Assembly: GCF_000337815.1 (NCBI RefSeq)
Contig: NZ_AOLN01000018.1
Coordinates: 62,001 to 126,000 of the forward strand
DNA from: Haloferax mucosum ATCC BAA-1512
GTDB lineage: Archaea; Halobacteriota; Halobacteria; Halobacteriales; Haloferacaceae
Length of the DNA: 64,000 nucleotides
Direction: 5' to 3'
A model generated the notes under the pieces. It was not told the DNA's origin, did no database searches, and worked only from the letters and a program-made list of their open reading frames with translations. The translations under genes were made by a program, and so were the position numbers. Positions 45,211 to 53,858 of this stretch are shown piece after piece; the stretch's first letter is position 1; each line of letters begins with the position of its first letter.

Positions 45211-45342
45211 CACGGACCCGCTTTGGGAACCGCGCGTTTTCTACCCGCTTAGCCACGCGTCCAGCAGAGATTCACAGCGAGACGACTTTCCTCCAAGAAT
45301 AGTTAGATTAATTAAGTTAATTTCGTATCAAATATTCACGAA

Positions 45343-45356
45343 AAATTATATTTTGG
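45343..45356 (+). promoter_or_regulatory. TATA-like element before the 46-residue peptide gene
   Basis: AAAAATTATATTTT lies 25-38 bases before the ATG at 45381, the spacing expected of a haloarchaeal TATA box driving a leaderless or short-leader transcript. The whole stretch 45297-45356 is strongly AT-rich. Confidence 0.55.
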
Positions 45357-45380
45357 CGTCGTGCCATGGTTTAGTTGCAC

Positions 45381-45521
45381 ATGTCCGAAGCATCCAATCA
45401 GATGGTTTCGTACCTCCGACAGAACCCCCGCATGATGGGCGTCCTCTTCACGCTCATCCTCCTTCTCTCGCAAGCAGGGAGCGTTGCGGCTGGCACGGCG
45501 GGATACATCTACGGTCCGTAA
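45381..45521 (+). CDS. Small membrane peptide, DUF7503-like
   Basis: 46 residues. A short charged N-terminus (SEASNQMVSYLRQNPRMM) is followed by one hydrophobic helix (GVLFTLILLLSQAGSVAAG) and a small C-terminus (TAGYIYGP). The pattern L-x-x-NPR-x-x-GVLFTxxLLLSQAG matches the haloarchaeal family I know as DUF7503. Its stop codon is immediately followed by the stop of the CHAT gene on the opposite strand, so the two 3' ends abut with no gap. It could be a membrane anchor, signal or effector peptide. Confidence 0.75.
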   Translation: MSEASNQMVSYLRQNPRMMGVLFTLILLLSQAGSVAAGTAGYIYGP

Positions 45522-47633
45522 TCACGACAGAAACCCGTCGTCCCAGTACAACCGTTCGTCGTGAAATACCGGCAACTGTTCTAACGAGAGAAACTCGATA
45601 AGCTCGTCTTCGTTCAGTTCGATATCCGTTATTCGCTGAGAGGCGAGATAGTACTGGTCGTTGCGCGGGAATGCAGGAATTATCAGCGAGCCTGGACCGC
45701 ACCGAGATGTGGGGTACGCATGATACGAGAGGGAATACCGGTCGTCTCCGGTCTGTTCGACCTCACAGAAAACCGCAACACCACTCTCTGCTTGGACGAC
45801 CGAAAGACTGCCATCGCCGACGACGACGTATTGGTGACCGATGTCGCTATCCTTCTGGACGATATCGAGCGATGTTTGCAGTGGAAAGCCGATATTCAGT
45901 AGTCGCGCAATCGTTCGGCCGACACCGACGGCTTGGCTGTTTACGACTTCGCTGAGTGTGACGATTCCGCCGATAGCACCCGCTTCCACGAGTTCGAGAC
46001 CCTGCTCGTACGACTGACACGCGTTGAGGAGGAACGCACCAGCGTTGACCTCCGTGAGTCGTCTAGCATCGAGCTTTCCGTCACGGCATTGGAACCCACC
46101 GTCGTCGATATGGCCGATATAGTGGAGGAAATCAGTCGGCTCTGCGAGCACCGCTCGTAACTCCGAACGGGTGAGATTGTAGTGTGCATCGACGTCGAAC
46201 GTTAAGTCCTCGCGCGACCCGTACACGTCGTCTACGATGTCGCTCTCGTCGAGCATCTCTTGGTCGTTGCAGACGACCGTTATCCCGATATCACCCGTCG
46301 TCGGTTTGCGCTGGAGTCGATTGCGGTACGCGGTGGGTGTGGCCTTGCTTGCGCCGACCGGCGTCCCCTCGCCGACCCACGCCTGCTCGACCGAATCGGC
46401 CGAGTGAGGCCGAACGTACGTCTCGTCGGTCGTCGTCGGACCCGTGCTTCTGACGAACTCGTCCCGCAGGAAATCATCGACGACGGCGGCTTGCACCTCC
46501 GACTTCGGGACTTCGGTTCCGGACGGAGTTCGAACGACGGCGAGGTCGTTGGTGACGAACGGGAGCAGTTCGATGTTGTCCGGTTCCGGGGCGACGTGCG
46601 TCGTCAGTTTCCACTCGGGGACGAGGTCCGAGATGGTTTCGTAGGGCACGTCGAAGTACCGCGATAGTTGCTCACTGAGCGGTGCATCGTACAGCGCCGG
46701 AACGTCGATGTCGATGCGCGATTCGACGGTCTGTCGTTCGTGGAGGGCGACGTTGTAAATCCCCTCCGTCCGAACGACGCAATCGAGGAAGAACGTTCGT
46801 TTGAGTGCTTGTGCGACCGCTTTTTCGAATCCGTGTGGCCCGTCGAACTCGTGGACGAAGCCGCTGTCTGTGACCAATCTCGGGGACGTGCCGGGAACCA
46901 GTGGTGCGCCGAGATAGTACGCCAGCGGCGTCGCAACGAAGATGTGGCGCAACGTCGGCGGCAGTTCGATTCGAACGCCGGTCTCGGGGGTGCGGAGACC
47001 GTCGGGGATGCGGAGTTCGTCGCCGAGTTCGAGAAGTGGCGGGTGGCCGCGGAGCGTCGGGTACGACCGCTCGACGCTCGTCGTTTTGAGCGCCGAGCTG
47101 AACGCCGAGACGCCTCGCATCACGTCGTACGGGTTGCCCGTCGTCGTAATCGTCGTCGCCGGACTCTCGTGTGACGAGCGAGCGCCGACGTGGACGACCG
47201 TTTCGTCCTCGAACGAGAGGACGGTCTCCAGCGGTTTCGGGTCGATAGTGAGGGAACCTGCGACCTTGAGATACGTCTTGACCGCGCCGAAGAGTTCGAG
47301 ACAGTAGGTTCCGTCGTCGAGTCGCTCAGTTTCCTCTTGATCGACTTGTGCGAGCATCGACCCGGTTTCGTCGCGGACGCAGACGACGGTGTTCGCGGCG
47401 ACGCCAATCCGGTCCGTCTGGATGCTGACCGCGGCGTCAGTCGGGAGCGAAAACCGAGCGATGTCTGTCGGCGTCGGCGCGACCGGCGACGGCGTTTGCA
47501 ACTTGAACTGATGGCGTTCGACGTTATCTCGAACGACCAACCCCGCGCCTTCTGAAGGGACCGAAAAGCCGACCTCGAGGGTGGAGGACGCGTCGGCCCG
47601 TTCGTTCTGCCCGGACGGTTGCATTGAGTACAT
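45522..47633 (-). CDS. Protein with C-terminal CHAT (caspase-like) domain
   Basis: 703 residues. The C-terminal third (about 440-615) is a caspase-fold CHAT domain: the catalytic His is H508 in HYIGHIDDGG and the catalytic Cys is C539 in LNACQSYE, followed by GAIGGIVTLSEV. The preceding 440 residues are a beta-rich region I do not recognise, with no membrane segment or signal peptide. CHAT proteases are known in bacterial defence, gasdermin and Craspase-type systems. The upstream gene on the same strand encodes a KaiC-like protein (41-base gap), so they are probably one operon. A second possible start is the ATG at 47624. Confidence 0.85.
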   Translation of the reverse strand: MYSMQPSGQNERADASSTLEVGFSVPSEGAGLVVRDNVERHQFKLQTPSPVAPTPTDIARFSLPTDAAVSIQTDRIGVAANTVVCVRDETGSMLAQVDQEETERLDDGTYCLELFGAVKTYLKVAGSLTIDPKPLETVLSFEDETVVHVGARSSHESPATTITTTGNPYDVMRGVSAFSSALKTTSVERSYPTLRGHPPLLELGDELRIPDGLRTPETGVRIELPPTLRHIFVATPLAYYLGAPLVPGTSPRLVTDSGFVHEFDGPHGFEKAVAQALKRTFFLDCVVRTEGIYNVALHERQTVESRIDIDVPALYDAPLSEQLSRYFDVPYETISDLVPEWKLTTHVAPEPDNIELLPFVTNDLAVVRTPSGTEVPKSEVQAAVVDDFLRDEFVRSTGPTTTDETYVRPHSADSVEQAWVGEGTPVGASKATPTAYRNRLQRKPTTGDIGITVVCNDQEMLDESDIVDDVYGSREDLTFDVDAHYNLTRSELRAVLAEPTDFLHYIGHIDDGGFQCRDGKLDARRLTEVNAGAFLLNACQSYEQGLELVEAGAIGGIVTLSEVVNSQAVGVGRTIARLLNIGFPLQTSLDIVQKDSDIGHQYVVVGDGSLSVVQAESGVAVFCEVEQTGDDRYSLSYHAYPTSRCGPGSLIIPAFPRNDQYYLASQRITDIELNEDELIEFLSLEQLPVFHDERLYWDDGFLS

Positions 47634-47674
47634 GTGACACGATTAGAGTAAAAAACGTATTGGTCGGCTGAATT

Positions 47675-48382
47675 TCACGGCCTTAGTGGAAACCACCCGG
47701 ACGAGACGTCTTTCTGCTTGAGATGCCAGCGTTGTTGTGCATCGGTTCCTTCGACATCGAGTTCGACGACGGCGTCGAAAAGCGGTTCGAGAAGCCGGTT
47801 TACGTCGTCGGAGCGGTGTCCCGGTGACCACACGTGGACCATCCCGTTTTGTGCCCGGACGTGCGCCGTCATGGTGTGGAGAAACCGGAAGACGTGGTTG
47901 CGGTCGTACTGCGACAGAAGCGACGGGAGACAGTCGAACGCGACGCGCAGTTCGGCGGGTGAAAGCACACCCGCGAGGCCGCTGAACTCCGACACGTCGT
48001 CGGCAATCTCGGCACCCAATCGACCGAGTCCACCGTTCACCCGGCGCTCGTAGGCTGGTTTCGCGTGGTTCGTCGCCGACGGGGGGGCCGCCGTTGCACT
48101 GCGTTCGAGCGTCGTGTACCGAATCGCTCGCGTCCACTCCATCGACCGCTGAATCGAGGGGCGAAGCCGGTCGTCGAGCGACGTGGAGCCGTTGACGACG
48201 AGCAGGCGTCTCCGGGGTTCGCTCGGCGACCCGAGCATCTGTTTCGAGGCGCGTGCGTAGAGTTCAGTCGGAACTGACCCGACGACGAGGAGCGCGCTTC
48301 CGCGTCGCTTGAGGTCGTCCAAACCGAGTTGGAACGTAGACGGGTTCTCGGTCACGGCACCGCTGTCACCTCCCGAATCCAT
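47675..48382 (-). CDS. KaiC/RecA-like protein without P-loop, DUF7504-like
   Basis: 235 residues. The protein has the alternating strand/helix pattern of a RecA-type core (SALLVVGSVP; RRLLVVNGST; NGMVHVWSPGH) but the Walker A motif is missing: where GxxxxGKT would be expected it reads VVGSVPTELYARAS. It therefore probably does not hydrolyse ATP. I associate it with the haloarchaeal DUF7504 family, often found close to DUF7503 genes. A TATA-like run lies 22-33 bases upstream of the ATG. It is the first gene of the two-gene operon with the CHAT protein. Confidence 0.75.
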   Translation of the reverse strand: MDSGGDSGAVTENPSTFQLGLDDLKRRGSALLVVGSVPTELYARASKQMLGSPSEPRRRLLVVNGSTSLDDRLRPSIQRSMEWTRAIRYTTLERSATAAPPSATNHAKPAYERRVNGGLGRLGAEIADDVSEFSGLAGVLSPAELRVAFDCLPSLLSQYDRNHVFRFLHTMTAHVRAQNGMVHVWSPGHRSDDVNRLLEPLFDAVVELDVEGTDAQQRWHLKQKDVSSGWFPLRP

Positions 48383-48403
48383 TCACGTTGCACGACGAAA
48401 CCA

Positions 48404-48415
48404 GATTTAATAATA
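48404..48415 (-). promoter_or_regulatory. TATA-like element before the KaiC-like/CHAT operon
   Basis: On the minus strand TATTATTAAATC lies 22-33 bases before the ATG at 48382, fitting a haloarchaeal TATA box for a leaderless transcript. Confidence 0.55.
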
Positions 48416-48519
48416 CTTTGCGTGTTATTCTCTCGAAATATGCCATCGAGTGACATTATTATATGGTTGGTCACCCCAACGAGCAGATTCCGTCGTCGAG
48501 GATAGACTCCATCGACGTG

Positions 48520-48945
48520 TCACTCCGAGGCGCGAACCGTGAGCACCGGAACGGGAGACGTTCGGACGACGCGTTCGGTGACGCTCCCGAGAAGCACGCG
48601 TTCGACACCCGTCCGACCGTGGGTCGCCATCACGATGACGTCGATATCGTTGTCTTCTGCGTACTCGATAATCGCCTCGTGTGGCGACCCGCGTATCACG
48701 TCGCCGACGACTTCGATACCGCGTTCGTTCCCGCGTTCGACGACTTCGTCTACGACTTGTTGGCCCTCCTGTTCGAGGGCGTCGAGGACGGTTCCGCCGA
48801 TAACGCCGACGGTGTCTCGGTTGGTGTTGACGACGAACAACACGTGAACTGTCGCGTCGTACTGCTCCGCGAGACCGAACACGTGCGGAATGGACTCTTC
48901 GGCGGCCGGACTGCCATCGACGGGCAAGAGAATATTGTCGTACAT
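48520..48945 (-). CDS. Universal stress protein, UspA family
   Basis: 141 residues. The N-terminal strand ILLPVDGSPAAEES and the ATP-binding motif G-x2-G-x9-GS (GRTGVERVLLGSVTER near residue 110) mark an ATP-binding UspA protein. It is a small cytoplasmic stress-related protein that usually forms dimers. It lies downstream of an unrelated 3' end and upstream of the KaiC-like gene with a 137-base gap, on the same strand; I see no clear operon link to the CHAT genes. Confidence 0.92.
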   Translation of the reverse strand: MYDNILLPVDGSPAAEESIPHVFGLAEQYDATVHVLFVVNTNRDTVGVIGGTVLDALEQEGQQVVDEVVERGNERGIEVVGDVIRGSPHEAIIEYAEDNDIDVIVMATHGRTGVERVLLGSVTERVVRTSPVPVLTVRASE

Positions 48946-49075
48946 GGCTCAATATTTGTGTCTCAATCGTGTTAGTCTTTCTCACGCCCAAATAAGTAAC
49001 AAATACTATCCGGAATACCCGTTCGAATCGGACGCCCGCGCTAGCAGGCGTCGGTGAAAAATCGGCGTCGCTGAC

Positions 49076-50227
49076 TTATTCAGCGATGTACGTTTCGATC
49101 CGGTCCATCGCTTCGCGGAGTTCTCGCATGCCCGTCGCGTACGAGACGCGGAGGTGTCCCTCACCGCCCGCGCCGAAGACGCTTCCGGGGACGAGTGCGA
49201 CGTTCTGTTCTTCGAGGAGCCCTTCAGCGAAGGCCTCGTCGTCGCCATCCGGCGCTTCCGGGAAGACGTAGAACGCGCCTTTCGCTTCGAAGCAGTCTAG
49301 TCCCATCTCGTCGAAGCGGGCGAGAACGAACCGACGGCGACGGTCGTACTCGCGTCGCATCTCTTCGACGGCGTCGTCGCACGCTCGCAGGGCTTCGAGC
49401 GCCGCGTACTGCGCGGTCGTCGGAGCCGAAAGCATCGCGTACTGGTGGACTTTGTTCATCGCGTCGATTGCCTCCGGCGGTCCCATCGCGTAGCCGAGGC
49501 GCAGACCGGTCATCGCGTAGGCCTTCGAGAAGCCGTTGAACACGATTGTTCGCTCGCGCATTCCCGGATGGGTCGCAATCGAGGCGTGGTCGTCTTCGTA
49601 CCGGAGGGCGGCGTATATCTCGTCCGAGAGGACGAGCAGGTCGTGTTCCCTGACGAACGACGCCACGTCGGCGAGTTCGTCGTCGGTCATCACCGCACCG
49701 GTCGGATTGTTCGGGTAACAAAGCACCAACACGTCGGCTTCGTCGGCACCCGCGGCTTCGAGCGCTTCGGGCGTGAGTGTGAACTCGTCTTCGGCGCGGG
49801 TCGGGACGGGAAGCGGTTCGCCGCCGGCGAAGACGGCACCCGGTGTATACGAGATGTACGACGGTTGCGGAATGGCGACGACGTCGCCATCACCGACGAA
49901 AGCCCGGAACGCGAGGTCCACGGCTTCGCTGGCACCGGTCGTGACGATAATCTCGTCTTCGGGGTCGTACTCCTGTCCGTAGCAGGTGACGCGCTCCGAG
50001 ATGGCCTCGCGGAGTTCGCGCATGCCGCGGTTCGAGGTGTACGAGGTCTTCCCGCGTTCGAGCGAGTCGATAGCGGCGGTTCGGGCGGCCCACGGTGCGG
50101 AGAAGTCGGGTTCGCCGACGCCGAGAGAAATAACGTCGTCTACCTCCTCGGCGAGTTCGAAGAACCGCCGGATTCCGGAGGGTGGAACCTGCTTGACGCG
50201 GTCCGAAAGGTGGTCCCCGAACGTCAT
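49076..50227 (-). CDS. PLP-dependent aminotransferase (class I)
   Basis: 383 residues. Fold-type I aminotransferase with GVGEPDF near residue 36, YTSNRGMRELREA near residue 62, CYPNNPTGAV near residue 170 and the PLP-lysine in FNGFSKAYAMTGLR near residue 232; the substrate Arg is near residue 363 (LRVSYAT). It probably transaminates aspartate or an aromatic/branched amino acid. Its start overlaps the stop of an Lrp-type regulator gene by 4 bases, so the two are translated together. I recall a comparable Lrp-aminotransferase pairing (LrpA1/AspB3) in Halobacterium; this homology is not computed. Confidence 0.92.
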   Translation of the reverse strand: MTFGDHLSDRVKQVPPSGIRRFFELAEEVDDVISLGVGEPDFSAPWAARTAAIDSLERGKTSYTSNRGMRELREAISERVTCYGQEYDPEDEIIVTTGASEAVDLAFRAFVGDGDVVAIPQPSYISYTPGAVFAGGEPLPVPTRAEDEFTLTPEALEAAGADEADVLVLCYPNNPTGAVMTDDELADVASFVREHDLLVLSDEIYAALRYEDDHASIATHPGMRERTIVFNGFSKAYAMTGLRLGYAMGPPEAIDAMNKVHQYAMLSAPTTAQYAALEALRACDDAVEEMRREYDRRRRFVLARFDEMGLDCFEAKGAFYVFPEAPDGDDEAFAEGLLEEQNVALVPGSVFGAGGEGHLRVSYATGMRELREAMDRIETYIAE

Positions 50228-50709
50228 GGCGACACGGAGAGTCGGTCGTCGTCGTCGCCGTTGCCGAGTTCGATGCCCTCCTCTTTGTAGGAGTCCATGA
50301 CGAAGTGCGTCACCGTCTTGGTGACCTCGGGGATGGGGGCGATGCGCTCTGAGACGAAGTTCGAGACGGCGTGCATGGACTCGCCTTCGACTTCGATGAA
50401 GAAGTCGTACGTGCCGGAGACGAGCCGCAGGGACCGCACCTCGGGGAACCGCGCGATTCGACGGGCAATCTCATCGTAGCCCGTCTCGCGGTCGAGTTCG
50501 ACATCGACTTCGACCTGTGCGCGGACGTGTTCGTCGTCAACCTGCCGCCAATCGACGACGGCGTGGTAGCCGCGAACGGCCCCCTCGGATTCGAGTTCGT
50601 CGAGCGCTGCTGCCACTGCGTCGGCGTCTGCGCCCAGTTGACGGGCAATGTCATCTACACTCTGACGAGCGTCGTGACGGAGCAGGTCGAGCAGTGACTG
50701 CTTGTCCAT
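50224..50709 (-). CDS. Lrp/AsnC family transcriptional regulator
   Basis: 161 residues. The winged HTH (about 5-50; DDIARQLGADADAVAAALDELE) is followed by the RAM domain (about 70-140; RLVSGTYDFFIEVEGESMHAVSNF). The start at 50709 gives MDKQSLLDLL; a longer frame upstream would run into the divergent promoter region. It precedes and overlaps the aminotransferase gene (ATGA), which suggests it regulates that gene or senses its amino acid. Confidence 0.92.
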   Translation of the reverse strand: MDKQSLLDLLRHDARQSVDDIARQLGADADAVAAALDELESEGAVRGYHAVVDWRQVDDEHVRAQVEVDVELDRETGYDEIARRIARFPEVRSLRLVSGTYDFFIEVEGESMHAVSNFVSERIAPIPEVTKTVTHFVMDSYKEEGIELGNGDDDDRLSVSP

Positions 50710-50861
50710 GGACACTCCGTTGCGGGCATCATTAAAATGGTTTACCCATGCGGGGCCACTTGTCGTGATTCGTGTGTTCACACACCATTGTTCCACTCTC
50801 ATTCGACGACGGCGTCGTCCCGCGGTAAACTATTTCCAGTGCGCGCCGAGACGTGCCAGAT

Positions 50862-51581
50862 ATGGAAAACGAGTTCGATTGGCTCACGCTCGACGGCGAC
50901 GAGGAGGTCCTCTGGGCTGACACCCCGCACCCGTACAGTCTCGTGCCGTCGTTTGTTATCGGCATCCCGCTGTCGCTGATTATCATCGGGATTCCGCTTC
51001 TCGTCGGCACGTATCTCACGCACAAAAACACGAACTACGTCGTCACCTCGGATGCGTTGTACCGCAAAACCGGCGTCTTCTCGCGGAGCGTCCAGCGAAT
51101 CGAGTTCGATAAGGTCCAAGACACCTCTTACGGGCAGACGTTCCTCGGCGCGCAGTTCGGCTACGGCGCTGTGAGTATCAGCACCGCCGGCGGGAGCGGT
51201 ATCGAGATGAGTTTCCAGAACGTCGCTGAACCGCAGTCCCTCCAGACGCTCATCAACGAGCGACTCAAGCGCGAGCGACGCGGTGAAGGGAGCGCCGATT
51301 CGAAGGGGAAAGCCGCCGTCCTTGACGACATTCTCGTCGAGCTTCGCGCCATCCGAAACGCGGTCGAAACTGACGGTGTGAACGCGACTGACTCGACTAA
51401 GACGCCGGGCGCGACTGACTCGACTAAGACGCCGGGCGCGACTGACTCGACTAAGACGCCGGGCGCGACTGACTCGACTAAGACGCCGGGCGCGACTGAC
51501 TCGACTAAGACGCCGGATTCGACCGACTCGGTCGAACCGAGCGACTTCGAGTTCGACGCGACCACGACCGACGACCGATGA
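50862..51581 (+). CDS. Bacterial PH-domain membrane protein with nonapeptide repeats
   Basis: 239 residues. Two hydrophobic segments (about 25-50) are followed by a bPH2 domain (about 60-130; YVVTSDALYRKTGVFSRSVQRIEF and GAQFGYGAVSI). The C-terminal part carries five tandem copies of the nonapeptide ATDSTKTPG (about 175-219) and an acidic end. The gene overlaps the next one by 4 bases (ATGA). The pairing of two PH-domain proteins resembles bacterial YdbS/YdbT, whose role is not well defined. Confidence 0.85.
   Translation: MENEFDWLTLDGDEEVLWADTPHPYSLVPSFVIGIPLSLIIIGIPLLVGTYLTHKNTNYVVTSDALYRKTGVFSRSVQRIEFDKVQDTSYGQTFLGAQFGYGAVSISTAGGSGIEMSFQNVAEPQSLQTLINERLKRERRGEGSADSKGKAAVLDDILVELRAIRNAVETDGVNATDSTKTPGATDSTKTPGATDSTKTPGATDSTKTPGATDSTKTPDSTDSVEPSDFEFDATTTDDR
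51384..51518 (+). repeat. 27-bp tandem repeat, five copies
   Basis: The unit GCGACTGACTCGACTAAGAC plus GCCGGGC occurs five times head to tail with essentially no change; only the last three bases of copy five differ (GAT for GGC). The repeat is in frame and encodes ATDSTKTPG in each copy. Perfect identity suggests recent expansion. Confidence 0.92.
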
Positions 51582-52165
51582 CGTTCGACGACCCGACGAG
51601 CGCGACGGAGACCGGTCTCGGCTCCGTTGACCCCGCAGATATCGACGAGTGGATGGTCCGCGAGAGCGACGAAACCATCGTCTGGGCGGGTGGACCGCGG
51701 ATTCAGAAAGTCATCCCCGCCGCCGTGGCTAGCGTAGCTATCGTCGTCGGCGCGGCGGCCACCGCAGTCAGCGTCGGCGACTCCTTCGTCGGTCTGCTCG
51801 GTCTCACCGGATTTCTCCCCGTGCTGTGGTCGTACCTCCGCGTCACCAACACGGCGTTCGTGATCTCTGACCGAGCGCTCTACCGTAAGACCGGCATCCT
51901 CTCGCGGCGCGTCCGACGCGTCTCGCTCGAACACGTCCAAAACAGCACGTTTTCGCAAGGAATCACCGGGTCGCTGTTCGGATACGGGACCGTCTCTGTC
52001 GAAGTCGCGGGCGGCGGCGGCATCCGATTCGAGAGCGTGAACAACCCGCAGGATATCCGCGACCGAATCGACAGCCGACTCGGCGGTGACGAGATACCGG
52101 GCACCCTCGAACAGTGGACCGCCGTCCTCGACGAGGCCCGGGCGCTCCGAGCGGCGCTGGAGTAG
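51578..52165 (+). CDS. Bacterial PH-domain membrane protein
   Basis: 195 residues. Two hydrophobic segments (about 45-63 and 65-82) precede a bPH2 domain (about 88-155; FVISDRALYRKTGILSRRVRRVSLEHVQN and FGYGTVSVEVAGG). It is the second member of a pair with a 4-base overlap, and the domain is clearly related to the first gene, so the two likely arose by duplication and act as a heteromer. It ends 31 bases before the convergent NhaC gene. Confidence 0.88.
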   Translation: MTFDDPTSATETGLGSVDPADIDEWMVRESDETIVWAGGPRIQKVIPAAVASVAIVVGAAATAVSVGDSFVGLLGLTGFLPVLWSYLRVTNTAFVISDRALYRKTGILSRRVRRVSLEHVQNSTFSQGITGSLFGYGTVSVEVAGGGGIRFESVNNPQDIRDRIDSRLGGDEIPGTLEQWTAVLDEARALRAALE

Positions 52166-52195
52166 AAAAAACGTGTTCGGGTGGTGGGACCCAAC

Positions 52196-53653
52196 TCAGT
52201 CGTCGTCGGCGGTCGGGGCGGCGTGTCCGGGCGTGGTCGGCGGCGTTCCGGCAAAGCCGATTCCGGCGAGGATGAAGACGAACAGGACGAGCGGTGAGAG
52301 GTAGCCGAACAGGTAGTACGGCGCGTAGCTGAACGTCGCAACGCCGAGCACGCCGGACATGTACGCGCCGCCGGCGTGCCACGGGAGGAGCGCGCCGGTC
52401 GGCGTCCCCGCGGACTCGATGGCCTGCGAGAGGTCCGAACTGTCGAGACCGAACTCGTCGTAGGTGTTGCGGAGCGTCATGCCCGGCACGACGATGCTCA
52501 TGTACTGTTGTGCGGTGAGCGCGTTCGTCAAAATCGCCGAGAGACCAGTCGCGGCGACGAGCGACCCGGTACTGCGGACGCCGCGTTCGAGACGGTGTGC
52601 GAGTACGGCGAGTACGCCCGTCTGTTCGAGCAGTCCACCGAGCGTGAGCGCCGCGACGACGATAGCAATCGTCCACGCCGACCCGGAGACGCCGCCGGAG
52701 GCGAGCAGGCTATTGACGAGTTCCGACCCCGTTTCGGGTCCGGTGCCGCTCATGAACGTCTGCCACGCGGTGACGAAGGAAGCGCCCTGCACGAGAATGC
52801 TCGTGAACGCGCCTGCGAAGGCACCGGCGAGAAGTACCGTTAGCGCCGGGTACCCGGCCGCCGCGAGACCGAACGTGACCGCAAGCGGGAGGAACGCGAG
52901 AAGCGAGATGTCGTACGACGACGCGAGCGCACCCTGAATTTCGGCGATTTGTCCGGCCGGAATCGTACCGGAGATGCCGAGGCTAAGAACGACGAAGCCG
53001 ACGATAGAGAGTCCGAACGCGACGAGCGTGCCGGTTCGCATCGCACGGATGTGGTCGTAGAGGTCGGTGTTCGTCACGGCCGCGGCGAGGTTCGTCGTGT
53101 CCGAAAGCGGCGATTGCTTGTCGCCCGCGTACGCGCCGGTGAGAATCGCCCCGGCGGTCATCGGTTCTGGGACACCGAGTCCGGAACCGATTCCGATGAA
53201 CGCGACGCCGAGTGTCCCGACGGCGGTCCACGACGACCCGATGGCGAACGTGGCGATGCCGACGAGAATCGCCGTCGCGGGAAGGAACACCTGCGGCGTC
53301 AGTAAGTCGAGACCGTAGTACATCAGCGTTGGAATCGTCCCGGCGGCGATCCACGTCGAGACGACGCCGTAGATGGTAAACAAGATGAGAAGCGCCTGCA
53401 GGCCCATCGAGAGACTTCGTTCGATGCCGCCGTAGAGGTCTTCCCACGTGTACCCCCACACGAACCGGCCGAGGAGACCGACGAGTGCGATACTCCAGAT
53501 GAGCGGGATGTGCGGGTCGAGTTTCAACCACGCCGACCCGAGACCGAGGAAAGCAACGAGTCCGAGAACCGGGACGAGCGCCTGCGAGAAAGTGGGGCGT
53601 TGCTCCGGCGAGAGGTCGTCGAAGGACCGCGGTGTATACCTATCAGTTCCCAT
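52196..53653 (-). CDS. nhaC: Na+/H+ antiporter, NhaC family
   Basis: 485 residues with about 11-12 hydrophobic segments. The NhaC pattern includes IGSSWTAVGTLGVAFIGIG near residue 145, GAILTGAYAGDKQSPLSDTTNLAAA near residue 170 and the C-terminal NALTAQQYMSIVVPG near residue 380. The family exchanges Na+ for protons and keeps cytoplasmic Na+ low. The ATG at 53653 is preferred over a TTG three codons upstream. Its upstream region contains inverted TGCAT elements shared with the divergent vWA operon. Confidence 0.93.
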   Translation of the reverse strand: MGTDRYTPRSFDDLSPEQRPTFSQALVPVLGLVAFLGLGSAWLKLDPHIPLIWSIALVGLLGRFVWGYTWEDLYGGIERSLSMGLQALLILFTIYGVVSTWIAAGTIPTLMYYGLDLLTPQVFLPATAILVGIATFAIGSSWTAVGTLGVAFIGIGSGLGVPEPMTAGAILTGAYAGDKQSPLSDTTNLAAAVTNTDLYDHIRAMRTGTLVAFGLSIVGFVVLSLGISGTIPAGQIAEIQGALASSYDISLLAFLPLAVTFGLAAAGYPALTVLLAGAFAGAFTSILVQGASFVTAWQTFMSGTGPETGSELVNSLLASGGVSGSAWTIAIVVAALTLGGLLEQTGVLAVLAHRLERGVRSTGSLVAATGLSAILTNALTAQQYMSIVVPGMTLRNTYDEFGLDSSDLSQAIESAGTPTGALLPWHAGGAYMSGVLGVATFSYAPYYLFGYLSPLVLFVFILAGIGFAGTPPTTPGHAAPTADDD

Positions 53654-53693
53654 TGTGCCCAATGAATTACCTTAGAGCATAAAATAGTATCGT

Positions 53694-53725
53694 ATTATGC
53701 ATTTAGTGCATTGTTATGCAATGAC
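53694..53725. promoter_or_regulatory. Repeated ATGCA/TGCAT elements between nhaC and the vWA operon
   Basis: TGCAT (53698-53702), TGCAT (53707-53711) and ATGCA (53716-53720) follow each other at 9-base spacing; the last two form an inverted pair, and CATTG/CAATG arms (53709-53713, 53719-53723) overlap them. The element sits about 40 bases before nhaC and 135 bases before the first vWA gene, so it could be an operator for either. Confidence 0.4.
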
Positions 53726-53858
53726 GTAGTTATTCTTGACACTAAAATGCACAGAAGTAATTTATTCGAACGTGTTCACGCCGTTTGACACGTCTACATT
53801 CGATAACGTGTCAACAGATAGGGAAACATCCATACCCGATGCGTGCCACGAAGGGGGT

